Below, piece after piece: positions 26,916-34,656 of a stretch of DNA of 47,441 nt. The position numbers and the translations under genes are program-made. Source of the DNA: Candidatus Nanopelagicales bacterium (GTDB taxonomy: Bacteria > Actinomycetota > Actinomycetes > S36-B12 > UBA5976); the NCBI GenBank assembly GCA_016463095.1, contig JAEMSA010000005.1, forward strand, positions 1-47,441, in the 5' to 3' direction. Each line of letters starts with the position of its first letter. Within the stretch, counting starts at the first letter, position 1. The notes below the pieces were generated by a model. It searched no databases. It had not been told where the DNA came from and saw only the letters and a program-made list of their open reading frames with translations.

Positions 26916-27473
26916 TTAAGCGCGACCAAGATAAGAACCATCGCGAGTGTCAACTCGGACCTTCTCACCTTGATTAATAAATAGTGGCACTTGAATTTCG
27001 AAACCTGTTTCTAATCTGGCCGACTTTGATCCAGCATTTGATCTATCACCTTGTAAACCAGGTTCGGTGTATTCGATTGTTAATTCCACGTTTGCTGGCA
27101 TTTCAATGTATAGCGGGTTACCTTCATACATCGCCACCATAAGTTCTTGGTTTTCTAACATGTAATTAGAAGCTTCCCCAACAGTGGTGTTACTTATTGT
27201 GATTTGGTCGTAATTGGTGGTATCCATAAATACCCAATCTTCGCCATCTTTGTAGAGATATTGCATATCTCTCTTATCAACTTGTGCTGTTTCAATTTTT
27301 ACTCCAGCATTGAAAGTTCTGTCTACTACTTTGCCGCTCATTACATTTTTTAATTTAGTGCGAACAAAAGCCCCACCTTTACCAGGTTTTACGTGTTGGA
27401 AATCAATAATGTTCCATAGTTGTCCGTCAATGTTTAAAACCATGCCATTTTTTAGTTCATTCGTTGATGCCAC
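26916..27473 (-). CDS. efp: Elongation factor P
   Basis: Relieves ribosome stalling at proline stretches. Three beta-barrel domains: the KOW-like N-terminal part with the loop [17 protein letters not shown] (the tip Lys is the one modified in some bacteria), the central OB part ([19 protein letters not shown]), and the C-terminal EF-P signature ([34 protein letters not shown]). The 185-residue length is typical. The start is GTG, with AGGAG about 9 nt upstream. It follows pepP, in the conserved aroQ-pepP-efp-nusB order. No efp-modifying enzyme is in the window. Confidence 0.97.
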   Translation of the reverse strand: MASTNELKNGMVLNIDGQLWNIIDFQHVKPGKGGAFVRTKLKNVMSGKVVDRTFNAGVKIETAQVDKRDMQYLYKDGEDWVFMDTTNYDQITISNTTVGEASNYMLENQELMVAMYEGNPLYIEMPANVELTIEYTEPGLQGDRSNAGSKSARLETGFEIQVPLFINQGEKVRVDTRDGSYLGRA

Positions 27474-27506
27474 TTAATTACTCTCCTATTTAATATTTTC
27501 TAGCAT

Positions 27507-28583
27507 TTAAGCCACACAAATAATTTCGTGGGAACCTGTGGTTAACACTTCTGCATCACCCTCACTGACTAAGCACGTATCTTCGATACGAACTCCACCT
27601 TTACCTGGTAAGTAAATTCCAGGTTCAACAGTGATGCAACTTCCTGTCGAAAGTTTAGTCTTAACACCTTTGGCTATGAACACAGGTTCATGAATTTCTA
27701 AACCAACACCATGACCTGTGCTGTGCACAAAAAAGTCCCCATAATCTGCATCTCTGATAACTTTTCGAGAAGCTTCATCAACATCCTCCGCGACTGCACC
27801 GGTGACAAGTTTTTTTCTTCCAGCAGCTTGTGATTCCATGACTAGGTTGTAAATATCTTTTTGCCAATCAGCACATGAACCAATGAATATTGTTCTAGTC
27901 ATATCGGCGTGATAACCATTTAGTAACGCACCACAATCAATGGTGATCATGTCACCTTTTTCAATAATTCTTTTGGAAGGTTCATGATGAGGGGTGGCAC
28001 TGTTTACTCCACTAGCCACAATTGAGGCGAAAGCTAAACCGTCAGCTCCACGTTTCAAGAAGCCATCTTGTAATAGATTTGAGATTTGTTTCTCGTTCAT
28101 TCCAGGTCTTAGATCATTGATTAAAAACCACAAGGTTTCTGCAGTAATAGCACAGGCTTTTCTAATTTGGGCTATTTCATATTCATCTTTTATGCTTCGA
28201 AGTGGTGTTAAAACGTTCTTCATTTTTATTAATTCAAATTTACCTTCATCAGCGATAGCTTCGCCTTGGGAAATGTTCATCAAAAGTGGATCGACTGCTA
28301 TTTGCTTAACTGACTTATCTTGCAAACGCTTATGAATCAATTTAATAAATTCGCCATTTATTTCAATCTCGATATCAGGTGATTCATCTTTAGCTCTTTG
28401 GGTGTAGCGCGAGTCAGTTAAAAGTAAGTCAACGTCTACTTCTTCACCAATTACTAGGGCTGCATTACTGCCTGAAAAACCTGACAAATACCGAATGCTT
28501 ATGGGATCTAAAAAAACTGCTGACTGGGCATTGTTGGCAAGAATTTTTCGAAGTGAATCTCTTCGTTTGAGGTAATCAACCAT
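27507..28583 (-). CDS. pepP: M24-family Xaa-Pro aminopeptidase
   Basis: Metallopeptidase predicted to remove N-terminal residues before proline, in the cytoplasm. An N-terminal creatinase-like domain (FLDPISIRYLSGFSGSNAAL) precedes the pita-bread domain with all five metal ligands: two Asp in ITIDCGALLNGYHADMTRT, His in HSTGHGVGLEIHEP, and two Glu in TVEPGIYLPGKGGVRIED. I use the ATG at 28583 (358 residues); a GTG at 28589 shares a base with the aroQ stop and would add two residues. The pairing of this peptidase with efp is common in bacteria. Whether it is PepP- or PepQ-type cannot be told with certainty. Confidence 0.92.
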   Translation of the reverse strand: MVDYLKRRDSLRKILANNAQSAVFLDPISIRYLSGFSGSNAALVIGEEVDVDLLLTDSRYTQRAKDESPDIEIEINGEFIKLIHKRLQDKSVKQIAVDPLLMNISQGEAIADEGKFELIKMKNVLTPLRSIKDEYEIAQIRKACAITAETLWFLINDLRPGMNEKQISNLLQDGFLKRGADGLAFASIVASGVNSATPHHEPSKRIIEKGDMITIDCGALLNGYHADMTRTIFIGSCADWQKDIYNLVMESQAAGRKKLVTGAVAEDVDEASRKVIRDADYGDFFVHSTGHGVGLEIHEPVFIAKGVKTKLSTGSCITVEPGIYLPGKGGVRIEDTCLVSEGDAEVLTTGSHEIICVA

Positions 28584-28588
28584 GATCA

Positions 28589-29023
28589 CTATTTAACCAA
28601 CTTTTTAAGTGCAGTTAGAGCTAAACGATAACTATCAATTCCAAATCCTGCAATTGCCCCATCAGCAACACCAGCCAGCACACTAAAATGTCTGAACTCT
28701 TCTCTGGCTTGTGGATTGGAAATGTGAACTTCAATTAGGGGTGCTGTGTGCATCGCGGCCGCATCTCTCATGGCGTAACTGTAATGAGTGAAGGCGGCAG
28801 GATTAATTACCACAGGAATTTTTTGATCTGCAGCTTCATGCAACCATTTAATAATGGTTGCTTCGTCATCTGTTTGACGAAAATCGATATCAAAATCTTG
28901 GGTTTTTCCAAATTCCAAACAGGCATTCTTTAAATCTTCAAAAGTATCGGAACCGTAAACTTCTGGTTCTCTAGTACCTAATCTTTGTAAGTTTGGGCCA
29001 TTAAGTATCAAAACCTTGATCAT
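28589..29023 (-). CDS. aroQ: 3-Dehydroquinate dehydratase, type II
   Basis: Third step of the shikimate pathway, dehydration of 3-dehydroquinate. The compact 144-residue flavodoxin-like fold has the catalytic strings ILNGPNLQRLGTREPEVYG (Arg and Tyr of the mobile lid), INPAAFTHYSYAMRDA (substrate-binding Asn) and EVHISNPQAREEFRHFS (catalytic His). Type II enzymes are dodecamers in known cases. It overlaps the aroB stop by 4 bp and touches pepP, so it is within a coupled aroC-aroK-aroB-aroQ operon. Confidence 0.96.
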   Translation of the reverse strand: MIKVLILNGPNLQRLGTREPEVYGSDTFEDLKNACLEFGKTQDFDIDFRQTDDEATIIKWLHEAADQKIPVVINPAAFTHYSYAMRDAAAMHTAPLIEVHISNPQAREEFRHFSVLAGVADGAIAGFGIDSYRLALTALKKLVK

Positions 29024-30105
29024 TTAGACACCTTCTCCCAAGCTTGGTTCAATATTTTAAAACTAGGATTTTCTAACCTTGCTGGTTGAGCAATATCTTC
29101 TAGTATCACAAATCTTAATGTTGCTCCACGACTTTTCTTATCAAGAGCCATGATTTCAATTAACTTCTTAAAGTTACCAAACTTGTAACTTGTGGGCAGT
29201 CCCACTAATTTCAAGATATCTCTATGGCGCTGCACAACTTCTGGCGCTAATTTTCCATCAGCTAAAGCTAGTTCTGCCGCAAAAACCATACCCACAGAGA
29301 CTGCATCACCATGCCTCCATTTATATTTCTCATTTTTTTCAATTGCATGGGCCAAGGTATGACCATAATTAAGGATTTCTCGTCCTGTTTTAGAACTGGA
29401 AGTTTCTTTGAAATCTTTTGCCACTGTGTCAGCTTTTACTTGAATAGATCGGGTGACTAGTTCTGGTATTTCTACCCCATCATATTTCTTACATTCTTGA
29501 GGATAGTTTTCAATAATATGTAAAATTCTTTCATCAGCAATAAATCCGCATTTGACAACTTCTGCCATGCCAGTTGTGAAGTCGTGTTTATTAAGAGACT
29601 TCAAATTATCAAGATCAACAATTACTTGAATAGGGTTATGAAAGGCACCAACTAGATTTTTTCCAGATGCAGTATTTATGCCAGTTTTTCCACCGACAGC
29701 AGCATCAACCATGCCCAGTAATGTTGTTGGAATCGAAATAAAATCTATTCCTCTTAACCAGGTAGCAGCCACGAAGCCTGCTAAGTCAGTGGTAGCTCCG
29801 CCACCTATAGCAACAACTAGGTCTGAACGAGTGAATTTACTTTTACCTAATTTGTTCCAACAATTTCCTATAACATCGATGTTTTTAGCAATTTCAGAAT
29901 TAGGTACCTTAATTTCGGTTACTACAAAGCCCATTTTTGTGATTAGTTTAGTTACTTTTTTGGCAATTTTTTCTACATGACTTGTATAGATAATTGCTAC
30001 TTGATTGACTGTTTCATTAACTTTGATTGTGTCCAAAATGTCATTGCCAATAATTACTTCATAATTAGGTTGGGCATTAACCGTGATGGTTTTATGAATT
30101 CCCAC
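29020..30105 (-). CDS. aroB: 3-Dehydroquinate synthase
   Basis: Second step of the shikimate pathway: cyclisation of DAHP to 3-dehydroquinate, using NAD and a divalent metal. Motifs are VVAIGGGATTDLAGFVAATW, SIPTTLLGMVDAAVGGKTGIN, NLVGAFHNP, and the metal ligands in GMAEVVKCGFIAD, REILNYGHTLAHAIE and WRHGDAVSVGM. The 361-residue length is typical. Its first base overlaps the aroK stop region (30105) and its end overlaps aroQ, which shows coupled translation with both neighbours. Confidence 0.97.
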   Translation of the reverse strand: MGIHKTITVNAQPNYEVIIGNDILDTIKVNETVNQVAIIYTSHVEKIAKKVTKLITKMGFVVTEIKVPNSEIAKNIDVIGNCWNKLGKSKFTRSDLVVAIGGGATTDLAGFVAATWLRGIDFISIPTTLLGMVDAAVGGKTGINTASGKNLVGAFHNPIQVIVDLDNLKSLNKHDFTTGMAEVVKCGFIADERILHIIENYPQECKKYDGVEIPELVTRSIQVKADTVAKDFKETSSSKTGREILNYGHTLAHAIEKNEKYKWRHGDAVSVGMVFAAELALADGKLAPEVVQRHRDILKLVGLPTSYKFGNFKKLIEIMALDKKSRGATLRFVILEDIAQPARLENPSFKILNQAWEKVSK

Positions 30106-30614
30106 TAATTAGCCTCACTTGTTTTCAAAATTACTTCTTGGACTACTTCTTCAATACTTTTTCCTGAAGTGTCTATTTCCCAGTCTGCCACTTCTTCATA
30201 TAAAGGTGTTCTTTCTTCAAGTAGTTTCACCAAAGTAGATCTAACATTTCCCATTAAAACTGGTCGAGACAGTCCTAAACCGACTCTGGATGAAGCATCA
30301 CCTGGTGAAACTTTCAACCAAACCACTGGAGCAATAGCTAAAGCCAGGCGAGTTGTTTCATCAAGCACTGAGCCGCCCCCTAATGACAAAACTCCTTGAA
30401 ATGAATTGAGTAATTCGTTTATTTTGTTTCTTTCTAATTGACGAAAATATGATTCACCTTTTTGCACAAAAATCTCAGAAATGGTTATTTTTTCATCCAT
30501 TTCAATTTCATGATCAACATCGATGAAATCAGCTTCTAAGTTTTTAGCAACAATTTTTCCGATAGTTGTCTTCCCTGATCCGGGAGCACCCACGAAAATT
30601 AAACGTGGTGACAT
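30105..30614 (-). CDS. aroK: Shikimate kinase
   Basis: Phosphorylates shikimate at the 3-hydroxyl, the fifth step of the pathway. The 169-residue NMP-kinase-like protein has P-loop VGAPGSGKTTIGKIVA, the shikimate-binding DVDHEIE, GVLSLGGGSVLDE and the lid GLGLSRPVLMG. It lies 2 bp after aroC and overlaps aroB by one base. Together with aroC, aroB, aroQ and aroE this leaves only DAHP synthase and EPSP synthase (aroA) outside the window. Confidence 0.96.
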   Translation of the reverse strand: MSPRLIFVGAPGSGKTTIGKIVAKNLEADFIDVDHEIEMDEKITISEIFVQKGESYFRQLERNKINELLNSFQGVLSLGGGSVLDETTRLALAIAPVVWLKVSPGDASSRVGLGLSRPVLMGNVRSTLVKLLEERTPLYEEVADWEIDTSGKSIEEVVQEVILKTSEAN

Positions 30615-30616
30615 GT

Positions 30617-31795
30617 TTATCGAACCTTTAGGTTCGAAATATAGTTTTCGAAGTTTCTTTTTGTTTCAGAAACTGCATCTCCACCGAATTTTTCTAAAAA
30701 TGCATCAGCTAGCACAAGTGCCACCATTGATTCGGCTATCACTCCTGCTGCCGGAACTGCACAAACATCTGATCTTTGGTTATGGGCCTTGACTGCTTCA
30801 CCAGTTGTGGTGTCTATTGTTTGCAACGCTTTAGGAATTGTTGAAATTGGTTTCATCGCAGCTCTAACTCTTAAAACTTCACCAGTAGTCATTCCACCTT
30901 CGGTGCCACCAGCACGATGAGTTAAACGCTTCACACCATCTTTGGTGTTTACAATTTCATCATGCGCTTGTGAACCACGACGTGATGCTGTTGTGAAACC
31001 ATCTCCTACTTCCACACCTTTAATTGCTTGAATGCCCATAAGTGCACCTGCTAATTTCGCATCAATTTTGCGGTCGTGATGAACATAAGAACCTAAACCT
31101 GGTGGTAAACCATAAACCACAACTTCCACAACTCCACCTAAAGTATCGCCATCTTTGTGTGCCGCTTCAACTTCTTGTTGCATTAATTGACTAGTTGTTG
31201 GATCAAAACATCTTGCTGGATCTTCATCAATTTTGTTTAATGAACCTGGGCTGGGAATTATTCCATCTGGTGATTTAACTGTTCCCAGTTGCACAACATG
31301 ACTCATTATTTCTATCCCGGCAACTTGGGCTAAGAACTTTTTAGCCAAACTTCCTAAGGCAACTCGTGCAGCTGTTTCTCTGGCACTGGCACGTTCTAAA
31401 ACTGGTCTTGCATCTTCAAAACCATACTTTTGCATTCCCACAAGATCAGCATGGCCAGGTCTTGGTTTAGTTAACGCTGCGTTTCTTGCTTGTTGGCTTA
31501 ATACTGTTTCATCTACTGGATCAGCAGACATTACGTCTTGCCATTTTGGCCATTCAGAATTATTTATTTTTATTGCAATAGGTGCACCAATACTCAAACC
31601 GTGTCTAATCCCACCCAATATTTCAATTTCGTCTTGTTCAAATTTCTGTCGAGCTCCTCGACCAACACCAAGTCTTCTTCGAGCTAATTCATTTTGAATG
31701 TCTTGTGAAGTAATGGATATACCTGCAGGTAATCCTTCAATTGTGGCAACCAATGCAGGACCATGGGATTCACCCGCTGTTAGCCATCGAATCAT
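30617..31795 (-). CDS. aroC: Chorismate synthase
   Basis: Last step of the shikimate pathway, converting EPSP to chorismate with reduced FMN. Signature strings are [18 protein letters not shown] at the N-terminus, [30 protein letters not shown] in the middle, and [24 protein letters not shown] near the C-terminal half. The 392-residue length is typical. It heads aroC-aroK-aroB-aroQ; a 43-bp spacer separates it from the prepilin peptidase gene. The enzyme is cytoplasmic and feeds Phe, Tyr, Trp, folate and quinone precursors. Confidence 0.97.
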   Translation of the reverse strand: MIRWLTAGESHGPALVATIEGLPAGISITSQDIQNELARRRLGVGRGARQKFEQDEIEILGGIRHGLSIGAPIAIKINNSEWPKWQDVMSADPVDETVLSQQARNAALTKPRPGHADLVGMQKYGFEDARPVLERASARETAARVALGSLAKKFLAQVAGIEIMSHVVQLGTVKSPDGIIPSPGSLNKIDEDPARCFDPTTSQLMQQEVEAAHKDGDTLGGVVEVVVYGLPPGLGSYVHHDRKIDAKLAGALMGIQAIKGVEVGDGFTTASRRGSQAHDEIVNTKDGVKRLTHRAGGTEGGMTTGEVLRVRAAMKPISTIPKALQTIDTTTGEAVKAHNQRSDVCAVPAAGVIAESMVALVLADAFLEKFGGDAVSETKRNFENYISNLKVR

Positions 31796-31838
31796 ATATT
31801 TATTGTTTCATCATCCCAACATTGAGTTACTTATCCCC

Positions 31839-32297
31839 CTACAAATTAAGCACAAGAAACAAAAAATATGAAACTGACATGAACGGACCAAAAGCAATTG
31901 CATGATTTTTGGGAACTTTTTTGAAAACCATCAACCCGATGGCAGTAATGCCACCGAGGATAAAACCAGTCAAATGCATATTCCATGCTTGGTTGAAGCC
32001 AAATACATAGGTGCTGGGAATGCTCAAAGCGAAGCTATATTTAACGTCACCTAAACCAAAAGATTGTTTCGAAATGAAGAAGATTACTAAGTAAACAAGA
32101 AATATCAAGAATGATAATAATATTATCATCAAAAGTGATTCAAGAGTTACATCAGGAGCTAAACAGATTAAACCTAAATTTGTGATGATCATAATCAAAA
32201 CATATTTATTAGGTAAAAGTTTAGATCTGTAATCGATAATGCCAAGTAAAATTGCAAAAATTGAAGTGTTTAAAAGAATCAGCAGATCCCAATTCAA
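31839..32297 (-). CDS. Small A24-family prepilin peptidase
   Basis: A 152-residue membrane protein with about five helices and the two catalytic Asp motifs of type IV prepilin peptidases: GIIDYRSKLLPN and SFGLGDVKYSFALS, with the later AFGPFMSVSYF. The N-terminal methyltransferase domain with its CxxC pairs, present in E. coli PilD-type enzymes, is absent, giving a peptidase-only form usual in actinobacteria. The start is TTG with GAGG 5 nt ahead, overlapping nothing. No pilin or secretion ATPase gene is nearby, so its substrates must be encoded elsewhere. The gene also sits next to aroE in Mycobacterium. Confidence 0.87.
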   Translation of the reverse strand: MNWDLLILLNTSIFAILLGIIDYRSKLLPNKYVLIMIITNLGLICLAPDVTLESLLMIILLSFLIFLVYLVIFFISKQSFGLGDVKYSFALSIPSTYVFGFNQAWNMHLTGFILGGITAIGLMVFKKVPKNHAIAFGPFMSVSYFLFLVLNL

Positions 32298-32304
32298 TTC
32301 TTCC

Positions 32305-33108
32305 TCAGCTCTTAAAAAGCGCCTCCCGCATTTGCTTGAGTGGTGCTTTTTGTCCGGTCATTAACTCAAACTGCTTGGTAGCTTGATGTAACAACATCTC
32401 TAAACCTGAGACGACAAAACCGCGTCGAAGGATCCATTCTAAGGCAATTTTTGAAGGCCACGGTGAATACGCAACATCAAGTAGTGAGCCAGGAATCTCT
32501 GGTCCCATGGCTGCAAAATCATCCAATGCTCCGCTTGGCAACGTGCTAATCACTGTGCTCGCTGCCAATGCTTTGTAAATCTGATTCCAAGGGACATCTG
32601 TCACAGTTAAACCAAATTCTTGCGCTACTTTTTTTAACTCTGTAATTGTTTTTTCATTCCTGGCACACAACATTACTTGTTTAGCACCTAATTGAGAAAG
32701 GGCCGCTATTGCAGATCTAGCAGTTGCCCCACTGCCAATTATCGCCGGATTAGAAACATCAAGTTGCTTATTTGTTTGTAATGCAGCAACGATGCCATAA
32801 ATATCAGTATTACCGGCAAAAACTTTTCCATCTTTAAATAACAATGTATTTGCCGAATTAACTTGTTTTGCTAGCTCGGTAACAGAATCGGCAAGAGTAA
32901 TTGCCACTTCCTTTAAAGGCATCGTCAGAGACATTCCTACTAGATTTGTATCTCGATTTTTAACAAAATCTGGCAACGTGTCAATGTTCAAATCATATTT
33001 AAAATAATCCCAATCCATATTTAAAGCAGCATAACCTGCCTTATGAATTTCAGGACTTAGCGAATGTTCAATGGGAGATCCTGCAACACCAGCAAACTTG
33101 TTGCTCAT
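32305..33108 (-). CDS. aroE: Shikimate dehydrogenase
   Basis: NADPH-linked reduction of 3-dehydroshikimate, the fourth step of the pathway. The substrate site has GSPIEHSLSPEIHKAGYAAL and GMSLTMPLKEVAI (catalytic Lys), then NTLLF, the catalytic-Asp motif AGNTDIYGIV, and the Rossmann loop IGSGATARSAIAAL with CARNEKT. The track start at 33126 is upstream; the ATG at 33108 overlaps the mltG stop as ATGA, which supports it as the coupled start and gives 267 residues. It is separated from aroC by the prepilin peptidase gene. Confidence 0.95.
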   Translation of the reverse strand: MSNKFAGVAGSPIEHSLSPEIHKAGYAALNMDWDYFKYDLNIDTLPDFVKNRDTNLVGMSLTMPLKEVAITLADSVTELAKQVNSANTLLFKDGKVFAGNTDIYGIVAALQTNKQLDVSNPAIIGSGATARSAIAALSQLGAKQVMLCARNEKTITELKKVAQEFGLTVTDVPWNQIYKALAASTVISTLPSGALDDFAAMGPEIPGSLLDVAYSPWPSKIALEWILRRGFVVSGLEMLLHQATKQFELMTGQKAPLKQMREALFKS

Positions 33109-34190
33109 TTGTTTTGGTTGTACCATCTTAAGAATTCTTGCTTGTGTATTAAGAATTCGTTATTGGTTGAAGCAAATTTTGTTTCCTTGGTGTCAAGATT
33201 GACCGTCACCCAATACAGCCAATCACCATCTTCAGGATTTAATACTGCGTTAAGAGCAGCTTCTGAAGGATTAGAAATCGGTCCTGGTGGTAATCCATCA
33301 TTGGTATATGTGTTGTACGGGGAATCTTCCTGCAGTTGTTCACTAGTCAAAATAATTGCATTTGAATCTAATTCATAATTAAGTGTGCTATCTAATTGCA
33401 ATCTCATTGGCCTAGCTAATCTATTAAGAACCACCCTTGCTGCTTTTGGTTGATCAACAGGTGCAACTTCTTTTTCAATAATGCTGGCTATGACCAACAC
33501 CTCATATGGGGTTAAACCATTTGCTTTAGCTGTTGCTTCTAATTGCTGTTCAGTTGCTGCTTGAATAAATCTTTTGATCATTTGTTGCAAAACTTCTTTA
33601 GGAGTTATTCCCTGATCAAACCTGTAAGTTGCAGGATAAAGAAATCCTTCAACGTTTTTGTTGGCATATTCAGGTAAGCCTAAGTCGGTAGGATTTTTAG
33701 CCAAAGATTCAAAATCGCCAACTGAAACACCTAGTGCTTGAGCTGCTGCTGCAAAAACATATTTTGATCTAGAACCCTCTGGAATAACTACTTTGATACT
33801 TACTTTGCTTTCTGGATCTAATAAAGCAAAAATAGCTTCTTTGGATCCCATGCTTTTAACTAAGTTGTAATTACCCGGGCCAATGGCACTTGATTGAGGA
33901 ATGTCTGCTGCTGCTGTAACAAATTCTAAATAATTATTAACTACCCCAGCACTGGCCAAAGTTTTACCAATTTCTGTTAACGAAGAACCAGGGGCAATTG
34001 ATACTTGTACTGGACCACTTCCGCCTGGACCATTAATTATTTTTACTCCGCCACTGGGAATAAAAGAGAAAATAACAATTCCAACTAAAACCGCAAAAGT
34101 AATTAAACCCATTTTCAAATAGGGTGCAGGGTGAAGATCTGATTTGTAACTATTCTGCTCTGATTTAAAATCATCCAAAATAGATTTCAT
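33105..34190 (-). CDS. mltG: Endolytic murein transglycosylase MltG
   Basis: Cuts nascent glycan strands and so sets their length. A cytoplasmic N-terminus and one membrane helix (YLKMGLITFAVLVGIVIFSFIP, about 24-45) are followed by a LysM-like segment and the YceG domain with NVEGFLYPATYRF, the catalytic Glu in LVIASIIEKEVAP, and SPYNTYTNDGLPPGPISNPSEAAL. The 361-residue length is typical. It abuts ruvX and overlaps aroE by 4 bp. The alaS-ruvX-mltG-aroE order is conserved in actinobacteria. Confidence 0.96.
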   Translation of the reverse strand: MKSILDDFKSEQNSYKSDLHPAPYLKMGLITFAVLVGIVIFSFIPSGGVKIINGPGGSGPVQVSIAPGSSLTEIGKTLASAGVVNNYLEFVTAAADIPQSSAIGPGNYNLVKSMGSKEAIFALLDPESKVSIKVVIPEGSRSKYVFAAAAQALGVSVGDFESLAKNPTDLGLPEYANKNVEGFLYPATYRFDQGITPKEVLQQMIKRFIQAATEQQLEATAKANGLTPYEVLVIASIIEKEVAPVDQPKAARVVLNRLARPMRLQLDSTLNYELDSNAIILTSEQLQEDSPYNTYTNDGLPPGPISNPSEAALNAVLNPEDGDWLYWVTVNLDTKETKFASTNNEFLIHKQEFLRWYNQNK

Positions 34191-34649
34191 TTACTTCACC
34201 TCTTTCAAGTCTTGCCCAGGAATCTGGTTATTACGCTTCTCAAAATCCAGTGCTTGCTCTAATAATTCTATGGCGGCAGCCTGATCAATCAAGCCTTTCT
34301 GTGCGCGAGTATTCACACCACTTTCCTGTAAACGAGCACTAGCACTTGAGGTGGTTAATCTCTCGTCCATCATTCTTATCGAAATATCTGGTAATTGTTT
34401 ACTTAATTGTTGTGCGAAATTGAGAGCTTTATTCGCTGATTGTCCAATGGCGCCTGATAAATGTTTAGGTAAACCAACATATATTTCTATACAACCAGTT
34501 TCATTGATATGTTCGATAATATTTTTTAACATGTTTTGATCATTTTTTATTGTTGCCACCGGAACCGCCATGATGGCGTCAATATCACTTTTTGCCAAAC
34601 CGACTCTGGCATCGCCAAAATCTATGGCGTATCTGATTCCTTTGCGCAC
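34191..34649 (-). CDS. ruvX: Putative pre-16S rRNA nuclease RuvX (YqgF)
   Basis: An RNase H-like protein implicated in 5' maturation of 16S rRNA, earlier annotated as a Holliday-junction resolvase. The 152-residue fold has the first acidic strand YAIDFGDARVGLAKSD, the conserved IYVGLPKHLSG, MMDERLTT with its acidic pair, and LIDQAAAIELLEQAL at the C-terminus. It starts at GTG, 7 bp after alaS, and abuts mltG, so the three are one transcript. Confidence 0.93.
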   Translation of the reverse strand: MRKGIRYAIDFGDARVGLAKSDIDAIMAVPVATIKNDQNMLKNIIEHINETGCIEIYVGLPKHLSGAIGQSANKALNFAQQLSKQLPDISIRMMDERLTTSSASARLQESGVNTRAQKGLIDQAAAIELLEQALDFEKRNNQIPGQDLKEVK

Positions 34650-34656
34650 TTTCTGA

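Noticed and set aside
26506-33108. The aro-pepP-efp-nusB run as a novel system
   Set aside because: This order is an established conserved actinobacterial arrangement; only the gene spacing is notable.
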